From Membranihabitans maritimus (GTDB lineage: Bacteria > Bacteroidota > Bacteroidia > Chitinophagales > Saprospiraceae): a DNA stretch of 64,000 nt. Each line of letters starts with the position of its first letter. The first letter of the stretch is position 1. A model generated the notes under the pieces. The model worked only from the letters and a program-made list of their open reading frames with translations. It was not told where the DNA came from and searched no databases. The position numbers and the translations under genes were made by a program. This document shows positions 1 to 9,052 of this stretch, piece by piece. Where the stretch lies: the NCBI RefSeq assembly GCF_021729145.1, contig NZ_JAJSLW010000002.1, forward strand, positions 248,001 through 312,000. The letters are read 5' to 3'.

Positions 1-1
1 A

Positions 2-2155
2 GAGCCAAATAAGGCAACATCAGTTGATTTTACATTAGATGAGGGAGTAGAAGAAATATCAACTGTGGTAGTTCAGGCTAAGACACATAAAGCAGAAATC
101 GAAACCCAGGGATTTGCTGTAAATACTATCAGTACTGAGAAGGCAGGGCAACGAAATATCCAGACAAATGAATTATTAAATACTTCAGTTGGTGTTAAAA
201 TTCGGCAGAATGGAGGCCTGGGATCAAATGTTGAATATTCATTAAACGGACTGTCGGGAAGTGCAGTACGCATTTTCATAGATGGTATACCGCTTTCCAC
301 TTTCGGTTCTTCATTTAACCTGAATAGTATTCCCCCATCAATGATTGAAAGGATTGACGTGTATAAAGGTGTTGTTCCCGGTCACCTGTCAGATGATGCT
401 CTCGGAGGTGCTATAAATATCGTCCTCAAAAAAGCAGCAGGAAGTAATTTGAATGCTTCATTATCATACGGTTCTTTCAACACGCTACAGGGAAGTTTTA
501 ATGGTTTATACCGGTTCGAAAATTCAGGCTTTACCATAAAATCCTCCGGGTTTCATAATTATTCTGACAACAATTACAAAGTATCCGGTAGAAGTGTTGT
601 GGTGGCGGGACTAGGAGGAGTTCAAACTCCTGTTACCGCCAGGAGATTTAATGATGCGTACAGATCGACAGGTGGAATGATAGAGATAGGGTATACCGGA
701 GTCGAATGGGCAGACCAATTTTTTATTGGGTTTACAGGATCCAGTGATTACAAGGAGGTTCAACACGGTGCGTTTATGACTATTACGCCTTATGAAGGTA
801 GGTTTTATTCATCCGATGCCACATTGGCAAATCTTTCTTATAAAAAAGCAAGTCTCTTCACCGAAGGGCTGGATATTACATTAAATGGATATTATGGCCA
901 GCGCAACCGTCAGGTTAATGATACGGTTAGTTGGGCATACAGTTGGAATGGACAGCGAGCTATCGATTTTAGGGGGGATGAATACCAGTATAGTTGGGAT
1001 TCTCAACAAGAGGGAGGTCCTTCTCTGGCCAAAATTAACAGAAATGTAGCTGCGATAAGAACGGGATTGTCCTATAGTTTGAATGACAATCATAAATTAT
1101 TAATCAACCATGTATATAACAGGATTGACAGGGAGGATAGTGATATCCTGAGATCCGTATTGGAAAATACTTTTCGTGGTACAAGAGATTTATATAAGAA
1201 TATAGTCGCTTTGACGTATGAATTAAATGCCTTTGATGAAAGGTTGAAGTCAAGCTTATTTGGAAAATACTATCAACAAAAAACAACGAGTATTGACCCA
1301 GCTGTTGAAATAAGCTCTGATGGAAATAGACGAATAGTAGACGAAGTGGTAAGTAGTAATAAAGTTTATGAGGGGTATGGTTTTGCTGTGTCTTATGCTA
1401 TCACTCCAGAAATCACCCTATTGACTTCAGCAGAGAAAGCCGTACGACTTCCGAATGAAACGGAAATTTTTGGGAATGATGGCGATAATGTAGTTGCAAA
1501 TGCCAGTATCAACCCCGAGCAGAGTAATAACTACAACCTGGGATTTAGGTTTGGAGCATTTAATTTCAACAATCATAAATTTACGCTCTCTACAAATATT
1601 TTCACCCGAAATATCAAAGATAGAATTGGCCTTCCCATTGAAACATCGTTAAATGTAGACGATGAGTTGATCCTATATGTAAACCAGGGTAGTGGTACAT
1701 CAAAAGGAATTGATGTCCAATTTAATTATAGCCTTGAAAAAAAATTATTCCTCAATTTCAACTTTTCTAAATTTGATTTGAAAATAGAAAACAGAGGTGT
1801 TGAAATTGATGTGCCTAATACCCCATTTTTTACAATGAATGGAAACCTCCAGTACTCTTTAAGGGATTTAATTCAGAAAAACTCAAGGCTCGATCTTTTT
1901 TATACATTGTATTTTACTGATGAATTTTCTTATCTGGTTCCTCAGGGCTCGAATACTGTGGGGGATGATTTTTTTAAAGTTCCTGACCAATTGGCACAGG
2001 ATTTGGGAATAAGTTATGCTTTTCCAAAGAATAATATTGTTGTCAGTTTTGATGTCAAGAATGTCTTTGATAAACCGGTTTATGATAATCTATCTGTCCA
2101 AAAGCCGGGAAGAGCTTTCTACCTGAAATTTAACTACTCAATTAATACATTTTAA
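2..2155 (+). CDS. TonB-dependent siderophore-type receptor, 5' partial (XusA-like)
   Basis: Outer membrane TonB-dependent receptor cut by the left window edge. The reading frame is open from base 2, so the GTG at 65 is an internal valine and not the start. The visible protein begins with the end of an N-terminal carboxypeptidase-like domain (EEISTVVVQA resembles the usual LEEVVV junction). It continues with a plug domain (VRIFIDGIP, IERIDVYKGVVPGHLSDDALGGAINI) and a 22-strand-type barrel ending in an aromatic residue (INTF). It is the first visible gene of an operon; the next gene starts 18 bases downstream and encodes a DUF4374 lipoprotein. That pairing, plus a PepSY reductase downstream, matches the XusABC xenosiderophore system described in Bacteroides thetaiotaomicron. 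The substrate is inferred to be a ferric siderophore or a similar metal chelate; the sequence does not show which. Confidence 0.92.
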   Translation, partial: EPNKATSVDFTLDEGVEEISTVVVQAKTHKAEIETQGFAVNTISTEKAGQRNIQTNELLNTSVGVKIRQNGGLGSNVEYSLNGLSGSAVRIFIDGIPLSTFGSSFNLNSIPPSMIERIDVYKGVVPGHLSDDALGGAINIVLKKAAGSNLNASLSYGSFNTLQGSFNGLYRFENSGFTIKSSGFHNYSDNNYKVSGRSVVVAGLGGVQTPVTARRFNDAYRSTGGMIEIGYTGVEWADQFFIGFTGSSDYKEVQHGAFMTITPYEGRFYSSDATLANLSYKKASLFTEGLDITLNGYYGQRNRQVNDTVSWAYSWNGQRAIDFRGDEYQYSWDSQQEGGPSLAKINRNVAAIRTGLSYSLNDNHKLLINHVYNRIDREDSDILRSVLENTFRGTRDLYKNIVALTYELNAFDERLKSSLFGKYYQQKTTSIDPAVEISSDGNRRIVDEVVSSNKVYEGYGFAVSYAITPEITLLTSAEKAVRLPNETEIFGNDGDNVVANASINPEQSNNYNLGFRFGAFNFNNHKFTLSTNIFTRNIKDRIGLPIETSLNVDDELILYVNQGSGTSKGIDVQFNYSLEKKLFLNFNFSKFDLKIENRGVEIDVPNTPFFTMNGNLQYSLRDLIQKNSRLDLFYTLYFTDEFSYLVPQGSNTVGDDFFKVPDQLAQDLGISYAFPKNNIVVSFDVKNVFDKPVYDNLSVQKPGRAFYLKFNYSINTF

Positions 2156-2173
2156 ATTATTAAATAATAAGAA

Positions 2174-3538
2174 ATGACAAATTTATTTTCAACCATTAGA
2201 AATTTAGCACTGATTGCCATCTCTGCATGGCTATTAATGTCTTGCGATAAAGAAGAAATTACACCAAATCCAGATCCCACTCCTGAGCCGACAGAATCCA
2301 GGTGGATTACTGTTGCTGCAGCCAGGATGGGCGATAATCCCGGTGATGGGAATGGAGGAACACTAATATATGCCATTGATAGTGAGGATGCCAGAGACCC
2401 ATCAGTCTCAGTGGAGCCTTTTGACAACGGCTTTATAGTCCCGTCTAATCGGACAGCCAGATTACAGGCATCAGAAGACGGAAATACAATTTTCAATATT
2501 AGTTATGCGGGAGATACTGGAGGGAATTACTCTAAGTACAATGTAGAAGGTGGTCAGAATTTTGAGCAGACGGGTTCAGAAGTAAGTATTGCTCCTTATG
2601 TAGGCTCGGCCCCACGCTGGATCAAATTATTTGATGGCGACCAGACCGGCGCTGCCGTTTATGTATCGACCGAGCATGAAATCGATGACAATGGTACTCC
2701 TGATGATGTAACAGATGATACTTATTTGCGTACAGAAGCTACGATGGGGATAGTAACGTTGGATTTGGTAAATTCTTCAATAAAAGAATTTCAGGAGCAC
2801 AGTATTCCTTTGACTGCAGAAGAAGAGGCGCAAGGGTACTATATTTCAAGAATTGATATGCCGGTTTTGAATGCTGCAGGAGATAAAATATATATCGGTG
2901 CCCGTCTAAGTAAGGTCGATCCCGAAACAGCAGAAAGAGATAATGATTATGAGATTTTAGGGTCAAAAACGATTGTATTGGATTATCCGTCTTTATTGAA
3001 CCCATCTATTATTACCTCAAGTGTAGGTCATGGAAATACGAATGGATATCGCAGTATTAATGCATTTTTGTACGATGGAAGTGTTTACCAGGCAAATCAA
3101 AGTGATCCTGAAGGTTCACATATATTAAAAATCGATAGCGATAACCAGTATGATGATTCTTACGATTTTAACCTTGATGAAGCTTTAGGGGTAGAGGGCG
3201 CATATATTTTGGCCTGGAGACCGGCTGCTAATGGTAAAGCCGTTTTAGCGTATCGCCATGACGGGTCTGAAGAAGGCGTTGCCGGTGCACAGGGATTTTT
3301 TGCATTGGTTGATTTAGAGGCCAGAACAGCAGAACTAATTGATGAAATTCCGTATGACCCTGATTTTTATTTGTTCCAATATCAGGGATTTGCTGTATAT
3401 GAAAATGAAATATTTGTTACCCAGGCCCCAGTTGGAGAGAATGGTAATATTTATGTCATAAATACCAATACAGGCGAAGTAACCAGGGGGGCAGAGCTGG
3501 TAAACGTGGAAGGAAGCCACTTCATAGGCACATTTTAA
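2174..3538 (+). CDS. DUF4374 surface lipoprotein (XusB-like siderophore-binding protein)
   Basis: Exported lipoprotein of 454 residues. A signal peptide ends in the lipobox LLMSC (lipidated Cys24), followed by an acidic and Pro-rich linker (KEEITPNPDPTPEPTE) typical of surface-displayed Bacteroidota lipoproteins. The remainder has a repeated beta-propeller look, with asides such as ILKIDSDNQYDDSYDF and FALVDLEARTAELIDEIP, as in the DUF4374 family. In B. thetaiotaomicron the DUF4374 protein XusB sits beside its receptor XusA and binds ferric enterobactin on the cell surface. Here it follows the receptor by 18 bases and precedes an ankyrin protein by 17. Family assignment is from recognition of the sequence style and context; the ligand is inferred. 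Confidence 0.8.
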   Translation: MTNLFSTIRNLALIAISAWLLMSCDKEEITPNPDPTPEPTESRWITVAAARMGDNPGDGNGGTLIYAIDSEDARDPSVSVEPFDNGFIVPSNRTARLQASEDGNTIFNISYAGDTGGNYSKYNVEGGQNFEQTGSEVSIAPYVGSAPRWIKLFDGDQTGAAVYVSTEHEIDDNGTPDDVTDDTYLRTEATMGIVTLDLVNSSIKEFQEHSIPLTAEEEAQGYYISRIDMPVLNAAGDKIYIGARLSKVDPETAERDNDYEILGSKTIVLDYPSLLNPSIITSSVGHGNTNGYRSINAFLYDGSVYQANQSDPEGSHILKIDSDNQYDDSYDFNLDEALGVEGAYILAWRPAANGKAVLAYRHDGSEEGVAGAQGFFALVDLEARTAELIDEIPYDPDFYLFQYQGFAVYENEIFVTQAPVGENGNIYVINTNTGEVTRGAELVNVEGSHFIGTF

Positions 3539-3555
3539 ATTATAAAATAAAGGAT

Positions 3556-5049
3556 ATGAAACATACATGGATTGCTCTATTTTTCACATTTCCAATTTTT
3601 TTACAGGCACAATCAGAAAATATTTTTCACGATCGGTCTTTTTGGAGCACGCAACCCAATGTCGATGTAATACGACAAAAAATAGCTGAAGGTCACGATG
3701 CTGAAGCATTAGACCCCAATGCTTTTGATGCTGTAACAAGTGCAATCAATAGTGGCGCACCTCTCGAGACTATTAAATTTTTGTTATCGCTTGAAGGCAA
3801 TGATGTAAATAAACATACCCACGATGGTAGAAACTATTTGATGTGGGCAGGAAGATCCGGCAATATTGAAATAGTAAAAATACTATTAGAAAAAGGTAGT
3901 CGCACGGATATTACGGATTCCCACGGATATAATTTTCTTACGTTTACCGCTGCATCCGGCAATACGGATATAGAATTATATGACCTTATTTTGGATCACG
4001 AAGTCAGTGTGCATTCAACGACCCGTTCAGGAGCCAATGTGCTTCATATCCTTGCAGCCTCGATTAAGGACAAAAATATGATCGATTATTTTGTAGAAAA
4101 AGGATTGGACATACACAGTCGCGATGATGAGGGCAATGGAATGTTTAATTACGCAGCAAAAGGGGGTAATATTGAGTTAATGGAGCATTTGATCAAAATG
4201 GGCCTTGATTACAAAAAATTAAATTCAAAAGGGGAAAATGCCCTCTTTTTTGCTACGCAGGGAAGCAGGGGGTATACCAATCCGCTAAGTGTTTACAAAT
4301 TTTTGGAGGGACTCGGTTTTGAAGTAGATATTGTTAACTTCGACGGACAGACGCCAATCCATAATCTTTCCAGGAGCGCAAGAGATATGGAAATCATTAA
4401 TTACTTTATAGATAATGGTGTAAATATCAATCAGGTAGACCGAAATGGAAATACTGCGTTTATGAATGCTGTTAGTGCAGGGAATACAGTAGTAGCTGAA
4501 AGTCTGTTATCGGAGGTAAAAGAAATTAATTTACAAAATAAGGAAGGATACTCAGCTTTGAGTTATGCGATTATGCGCAGTTCCGGGGAGTTGGTTGATT
4601 TGTTAAAAGTACATGGAGCAGATTTTAGTATCCTCGATGCTAATGGGAATAATTTAGTGTATCATCTTTTTAATTCTTATAGTAACAGGACGAAAGATGG
4701 GTTTGATCCACTCTTTGAACTTCTTAAGGAAAAAGGTCTGGGACTGGCAGAAAGTTTTGAAAATGGTAATACATTAGCACATATTGCCATTGAAAAGGAG
4801 GAAAAAGGATTATTAGTCAAAGCCATTGATTCAAATGTAGAAATCAATCAAAAGAACGATGATGGCTTGACTCCTCTACATCTTGCTGCAATGAAAGCAA
4901 AAAATAATGAGATATTGAATATCCTGTTAGACAGTGGAGCGGATAAAAGTATTTTAACGGAATTCGAAGAAAGTGCATTTGATCTTGCAAGTGAAAATGA
5001 GGCCCTTAAAAAGGCAAAGTTGGATTTGAAATTTTTGAAAATAAATTGA
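3556..5049 (+). CDS. Exported ankyrin-repeat protein in iron-uptake operon
   Basis: Protein of 497 residues with a cleavable-looking signal peptide (MKHTWIALFFTFPIFLQAQS), so it acts outside the cytoplasm, probably in the periplasm. From about residue 50 to 485 it is a continuous run of roughly twelve ankyrin repeats. Clear examples are DGRNYLMWAGRSGNIEIVK near residue 90 and DGLTPLHLAAMKAKNNEIL near residue 435. There is no catalytic domain; ankyrin arrays are protein-binding scaffolds. It lies between the DUF4374 lipoprotein and the DUF2271 gene with 17- and 7-base gaps and no internal promoter visible, so it is co-transcribed with the uptake genes. A role in linking outer-membrane and periplasmic components is inference. 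Confidence 0.88.
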   Translation: MKHTWIALFFTFPIFLQAQSENIFHDRSFWSTQPNVDVIRQKIAEGHDAEALDPNAFDAVTSAINSGAPLETIKFLLSLEGNDVNKHTHDGRNYLMWAGRSGNIEIVKILLEKGSRTDITDSHGYNFLTFTAASGNTDIELYDLILDHEVSVHSTTRSGANVLHILAASIKDKNMIDYFVEKGLDIHSRDDEGNGMFNYAAKGGNIELMEHLIKMGLDYKKLNSKGENALFFATQGSRGYTNPLSVYKFLEGLGFEVDIVNFDGQTPIHNLSRSARDMEIINYFIDNGVNINQVDRNGNTAFMNAVSAGNTVVAESLLSEVKEINLQNKEGYSALSYAIMRSSGELVDLLKVHGADFSILDANGNNLVYHLFNSYSNRTKDGFDPLFELLKEKGLGLAESFENGNTLAHIAIEKEEKGLLVKAIDSNVEINQKNDDGLTPLHLAAMKAKNNEILNILLDSGADKSILTEFEESAFDLASENEALKKAKLDLKFLKIN

Positions 5050-5056
5050 TTTTACT

Positions 5057-5557
5057 ATGAAATATTTAGGCTTCCTAGTGGTCTTATGTGCAATATCAAT
5101 AGGACTTACTTCATTTGTTTCCCCTTTGGCAGATGGTGAAGAGAGACAATTTAAATGTATGATTCAATTAACTAATTATACAGGGGAAGGTGCTTATATA
5201 GTCGTGTCGGTCCTGGATAGTGAGGATAATTATGTCAAGACATTGAGGGTGCTTGGAGACGATGAAGAATGGTATCCTGATATTCCCACATGGTGGGAAT
5301 TCCATGAATCCAAGAACAAACCCAACATAGATGGGATCACAGGTGCGACGATAGCAGGAGGGGAACGGTCAATTTTTGTTTTGGATATTGACGAATCGTA
5401 TTTAAACAATGGATATCAACTTAGGTTTGAAACATCGGTAGAGCACCAGGACTATCATAAAGACGATTTAAAAATATCAATAAACGATGCATCTCTAAAA
5501 GGCAAGTTTGAAGGTACCGGCTATATCCGTTATGTTCGAATACTTCCTCAAACCTAG
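5057..5557 (+). CDS. DUF2271-type exported protein
   Basis: Protein of 166 residues with an N-terminal signal peptide (hydrophobic core FLVVLCAISIGLTSFV). The mature part looks like a single beta-sandwich with the features of the DUF2271 family: FKCMIQLTNYTGEGAYIVVSV, a WYPDIPTWW motif, IDGITGATIAGG and the C-terminal GYIRYVRILP. DUF2271 genes commonly sit beside PepSY/flavodoxin-reductase genes, and here the next gene starts 12 bases downstream and is exactly that. The WW pair and the DGITGAT segment are the best-conserved-looking parts. No enzymatic activity is established for the family; a periplasmic accessory role in metal or siderophore reduction is inference from the neighbours. Confidence 0.72.
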   Translation: MKYLGFLVVLCAISIGLTSFVSPLADGEERQFKCMIQLTNYTGEGAYIVVSVLDSEDNYVKTLRVLGDDEEWYPDIPTWWEFHESKNKPNIDGITGATIAGGERSIFVLDIDESYLNNGYQLRFETSVEHQDYHKDDLKISINDASLKGKFEGTGYIRYVRILPQT

Positions 5558-5569
5558 TTTTACAGACTT

Positions 5570-7756
5570 ATGGTAAAAAGAATATGGAGGTACAGTCACT
5601 TTTTGCTGGCTGTATCTTCTTCTATTTTCGTGCTTTTGGCATCTATCACCGGGCTTTTCCTGGCTTTTGAACCTATTGAAAATCAATTGCGGGATTTCAA
5701 AGTTAAGGGAATCGAAGAAATACCTTTGAATCATGTCATTGATACCATGAAATCTACCTATGAAGAGGTGGTGGAGATAATGGTTACACCTGAAGGGTTT
5801 GTAAAAGCATCCGTATTTAGTATGGAGGAAGATTTGAGCGGAGATATATACATTAATCCTTATAACGGTCAAAAAATTGGGGATATTCCGGCAAAAAGGC
5901 CTTTGTTTGAGTTTATGACTACCCTGCATCGGTCTTTGTTCCTCAAAACGACGGGGAGGATTTTAGTTGGAATTGTATCATTTTTACTTTTCCTCATTGC
6001 AATTACAGGAACAATTTTATTTATCAAAAGGCAAAATGGAATTCAGAACGTCTTCAAAAGAATAACCAAAGACGATTTTTATCAATTTTACCATGTCATA
6101 TTAGGTCGATGGACCTTGTTACCCATTTTAATCATAAGTCTGTCCGGAGTGTATTTATCACTTTTACGGTTTGATTTGGTACCTGAAGGCGAGCCTGTTG
6201 CGATACAAACATCTTCTGTAAATGGATCCAATAGTATGTCAGGAGTGCTGGAAACCATCAAATTGGGGGATATAGAAAGCCTGGAATTCCCATTTTCATC
6301 TGATGAAGAGGATTATTTCATTCTTACCCTACCTGATAAAAAATTGAGTATTAATCAGGTGACAGGTGCAATTGTAGAAACAAATCAATTTCCAGTTACT
6401 AAATCGGTAGCAAGGGTAAGTTTTAATCTTCATACCGGGACCGGTAGTATTTTATGGTCCCTGGTATTAGCCATTTCATCTGCCAATATTTTATTCTTTT
6501 TGTATTCGGGGTTTGCCATTTCGATTAAAAGACTAAGCAAAAAAATAAAAAATAGGTACAAGCCAAATGAGGCAGAGATTATTATTCTGGTGGGTTCAGA
6601 AAATGGCAGTACAAAATCTTTTGGACAAATATTTTACAGTGCATTATTAAATCAAAAGCAAAAAGTCTATTGGGAAGAATTGGATAGTTATCAAAATTTC
6701 CCCAATATGACGGACATGGTAATTCTGACATCTACATACGGAGAGGGGGACCCCCCGGCCAATGCAACCCAGTTTTTTTCAAAGTTTTTAGAAAATCCCC
6801 CGACCAGGAAATTTAATTTAGCCGTTGTCGGATTTGGTTCTCTGGCTTATCCGAAGTACTGCCAATATGCCAAAGATGTAAATGCTTTAATTAGCAAAAA
6901 CGTAAATTGTGAATCTGGGAGGCCCATTTGCTTAATACACAATAAGTCATACACAAACTTTCAAACATGGGCTTCTTCCTGGGGTAATCACAAAGGTGTA
7001 TCAATAGAATTGCCAGCTCAATTATCATCCCAGAAGAAAAAATCACATACTTTTTCAGTTAAAAGCAAAACCCTGGTAAATGATGATTTTAATGAAACCT
7101 TTACCCTCGAACTTGAATCTCCAAAGAAGCAATTTTCATCAGGTGATTTAATTGGGATACTACCGCCGGATTCCAACATAGAAAGGTGGTATTCCATTGC
7201 TAAATTAAATAAAAGAAGAATTCTACTCAGTGTGAAACGGCATGAAATGGGTGTTTGTTCCAATTATCTGAGAAATCTCGAAACGGGCGATGCACTTCAT
7301 GCTATTTTCCGTGTAAATAAAGATTTTCACTTCCCCAGAAAAGCTAACAATGTTATACTTATTGCCAACGGTACCGGGATTGCACCCTATCTCGGAATGT
7401 TGTTTGATAATAAACGATCAATTCCGGTATCTTTATTTTGGGGAGGAAGAAATAATACATCATTTACGTTGTACAAGAAATGGATTGAATCTGCTAAATC
7501 TCAGGGATTGTTAACAGATTTTAAAATTGCCTATTCCAAGGAAGATGCCCCTTTTCGATACGTTCAGGATTTGATCCGGCATGAGGGAACATATCTTGCA
7601 CATTCCCTGGAGAAGGGTGGTACCATTATGATTTGTGGATCTATTTCAATGCAAAATGAGGTTTTAGCTATCCTGGAAACCATTACACAAGACTACAACG
7701 GAAGAAATTTTAGTGATTTTCTCCAGAAAGGGCAAATTTTGATGGATTGCTATTAA
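5570..7756 (+). CDS. PepSY-TM / flavodoxin / FNR fusion, putative ferric-siderophore reductase
   Basis: Protein of 728 residues joining an inner-membrane PepSY module to a cytoplasmic electron-transfer module. Four hydrophobic segments lie at about residues 10-33, 128-150, 180-205 and 300-325, with extracytoplasmic PepSY loops between them. A flavodoxin domain starts near 335 (IIILVGSENGSTKSFGQ; STYGEGDPPANA). An FAD-binding reductase domain has RWYSIAKL near 540 and MGVCSNYL near 560, and an NAD(P)-binding domain has NGTGIAPYLGM near 600 and CGSISMQNEV near 690. The arrangement resembles sulfite-reductase flavoprotein or cytochrome P450 reductase tails. It is the last gene of the uptake operon. 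The likely role is to pass NAD(P)H electrons across the membrane to release iron from a chelator, analogous to XusC-like PepSY proteins; the reductase activity is inferred. Confidence 0.85.
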   Translation: MVKRIWRYSHFLLAVSSSIFVLLASITGLFLAFEPIENQLRDFKVKGIEEIPLNHVIDTMKSTYEEVVEIMVTPEGFVKASVFSMEEDLSGDIYINPYNGQKIGDIPAKRPLFEFMTTLHRSLFLKTTGRILVGIVSFLLFLIAITGTILFIKRQNGIQNVFKRITKDDFYQFYHVILGRWTLLPILIISLSGVYLSLLRFDLVPEGEPVAIQTSSVNGSNSMSGVLETIKLGDIESLEFPFSSDEEDYFILTLPDKKLSINQVTGAIVETNQFPVTKSVARVSFNLHTGTGSILWSLVLAISSANILFFLYSGFAISIKRLSKKIKNRYKPNEAEIIILVGSENGSTKSFGQIFYSALLNQKQKVYWEELDSYQNFPNMTDMVILTSTYGEGDPPANATQFFSKFLENPPTRKFNLAVVGFGSLAYPKYCQYAKDVNALISKNVNCESGRPICLIHNKSYTNFQTWASSWGNHKGVSIELPAQLSSQKKKSHTFSVKSKTLVNDDFNETFTLELESPKKQFSSGDLIGILPPDSNIERWYSIAKLNKRRILLSVKRHEMGVCSNYLRNLETGDALHAIFRVNKDFHFPRKANNVILIANGTGIAPYLGMLFDNKRSIPVSLFWGGRNNTSFTLYKKWIESAKSQGLLTDFKIAYSKEDAPFRYVQDLIRHEGTYLAHSLEKGGTIMICGSISMQNEVLAILETITQDYNGRNFSDFLQKGQILMDCY

Positions 7757-8407
7757 CCCGATCCCTGGGACTAATGATCCCTTGAGGTGACGAGGAAAGT
7801 AAACAATCGAGATAAACCATGGATCATAAAGCATGCCTTTTTATTCAGAGGATATCCTGTTAATAGGTGACGCATCCATGGGAATTTACAGGGAAGGAGA
7901 AAAGGGTCTTGCTATCCGGTGGGATTCTTCTCGATAAGCCATTACCTTCAGTTGTATTTTCAATGCTACAATCCATTTAATTATCATGTGCCAGACGAAT
8001 TGTTGAAGGTTAAGGGGGGAGTGAAAGGAATATTCTAGGCTGCTTCCTGAATCTTTATCGCAATAAAGAAAAGGGGGAGCGAACGCAGTAGATATATCTT
8101 TCCGGTCTTAGCTTAAGGATTTACATTTTGGAGTTGCTACTTGGAAACAGCGACCTTCTTCCTAAAAATAGCGCTAAAGAGTCCACTATGTATTCGCCGC
8201 TTTTAGTCGAACCTTACTATTCTCAAATGCTCTGAATCCTAAAAAATTACCGGACTTAGATTAATTTCAATTTTAGTTCTTCTAATTACCCCAAGGATTA
8301 GCCTTTCCAAAAGGTTCTTTGGGAATGGTTAAATTCACGGTGTAAGAAAACTACAGGACTGACTGTTATCTGGACCTACCTACCCCCCTAGAAGTATATT
8401 TATATCT
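7757..8407. other. Gene-poor stretch, no recognised content
   Basis: About 650 bases between the uptake operon and the sigma-factor operon. Stops are frequent in every frame I read and no Met-initiated ORF stands out. I see no tRNA, known riboswitch core or IS end. A short GAGGAAAGT motif at 7792-7800 resembles an RNase P RNA signature, but the surrounding bases do not. Base composition is similar to the flanking genes, so this could be decayed coding sequence. Confidence 0.5.
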
Positions 8408-8435
8408 AAGAAATTTAAATTTATTTAAATTTCTT
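8408..8435. promoter_or_regulatory. Perfect 13-bp inverted repeat upstream of ECF sigma gene
   Basis: Two 13-base arms (8408-8420 and 8423-8435) are exact reverse complements separated by TT, all A/T apart from one G/C pair. The element lies 60 bases before the sigma-factor start. It could be a protein operator, or a hairpin ending upstream transcription since it is followed by TTTCTC. Its AT content makes a strong RNA terminator unlikely. Confidence 0.45.
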
Positions 8436-8494
8436 TTCTCATTGTGCAACGCTTTCAAAAATGAAAAGACTATATCAATAGAAGAAAAATATTT

Positions 8495-9052
8495 GTGAAA
8501 AACACAGTTGATCTATTAAATGATGAAAAAGTACTTGTGGAGCGTTGTGTCCAGCAGGATAGAAAGGCACAAAAGCGGCTTTATAAACGCTATGCGCGAA
8601 AAATGTACAACGTTGCTTACAGGATTCTCAGAGATGATGAATCAGCACAAGATGCATTGCAAGAGGGCTTTTTAGTGGTTCTCAGGGATATATCATCATT
8701 TCGGGGAGATAGTTCCCTGTCAACCTGGATTCACAGGATCATTGTGTATAAATCTATAAATATTTTGAAGAGAGAAAAGAATGTAAGCTTTGAAAAGGTT
8801 GAATCAGAATTTTCTGAGCCATTTGAATTTACAGTAGATGAATACAAAATTTCAATTGATCAAATAAAGGAAGCTATTGCGTCTTTATCTGATGGTTATC
8901 GAACCATTATAAATCTATACTTGATTGAAGGATACGACCATACTGAGATCAGTGAAATTCTGGGTGTCAGTGAATCAACTTCGCGGTCACAGTATCATCG
9001 TGGACGGAAAGCTTTACAGCAATTACTAAAAAATAAATTTTATGGACATTAA
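8495..9052 (+). CDS. ECF-type RNA polymerase sigma factor
   Basis: Sigma-70 family factor of 185 residues. Region 2 covers about residues 15-90 (RLYKRYARKMYNVAYRILRDDESAQDALQEGFLVVLRDI and the STWIHRIIVYKSINILKR helix). Region 4 covers about 125-178 (IASLSDGYRTIINLYLIEGYDHTEISEILGVSESTSRSQYHRGRKAL). The start is a GTG at 8495; the ATG at 8461 is out of frame. The stop overlaps the ATG of the next gene, which indicates translational coupling to a membrane protein that is the likely anti-sigma. A GCAAC motif at 8446-8450 followed later by GAC (8468-8470) could be a self-recognised promoter, but this is weak. The signal it responds to is unknown. Confidence 0.92.
   Translation: MKNTVDLLNDEKVLVERCVQQDRKAQKRLYKRYARKMYNVAYRILRDDESAQDALQEGFLVVLRDISSFRGDSSLSTWIHRIIVYKSINILKREKNVSFEKVESEFSEPFEFTVDEYKISIDQIKEAIASLSDGYRTIINLYLIEGYDHTEISEILGVSESTSRSQYHRGRKALQQLLKNKFYGH

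Noticed and set aside
7788-7800. GAGGAAAGT-like motif suggesting RNase P RNA
   Set aside because: The bases around it lack the other conserved elements (CCGGGC, ACAGAAA-like 3' part) and no fold is supported.
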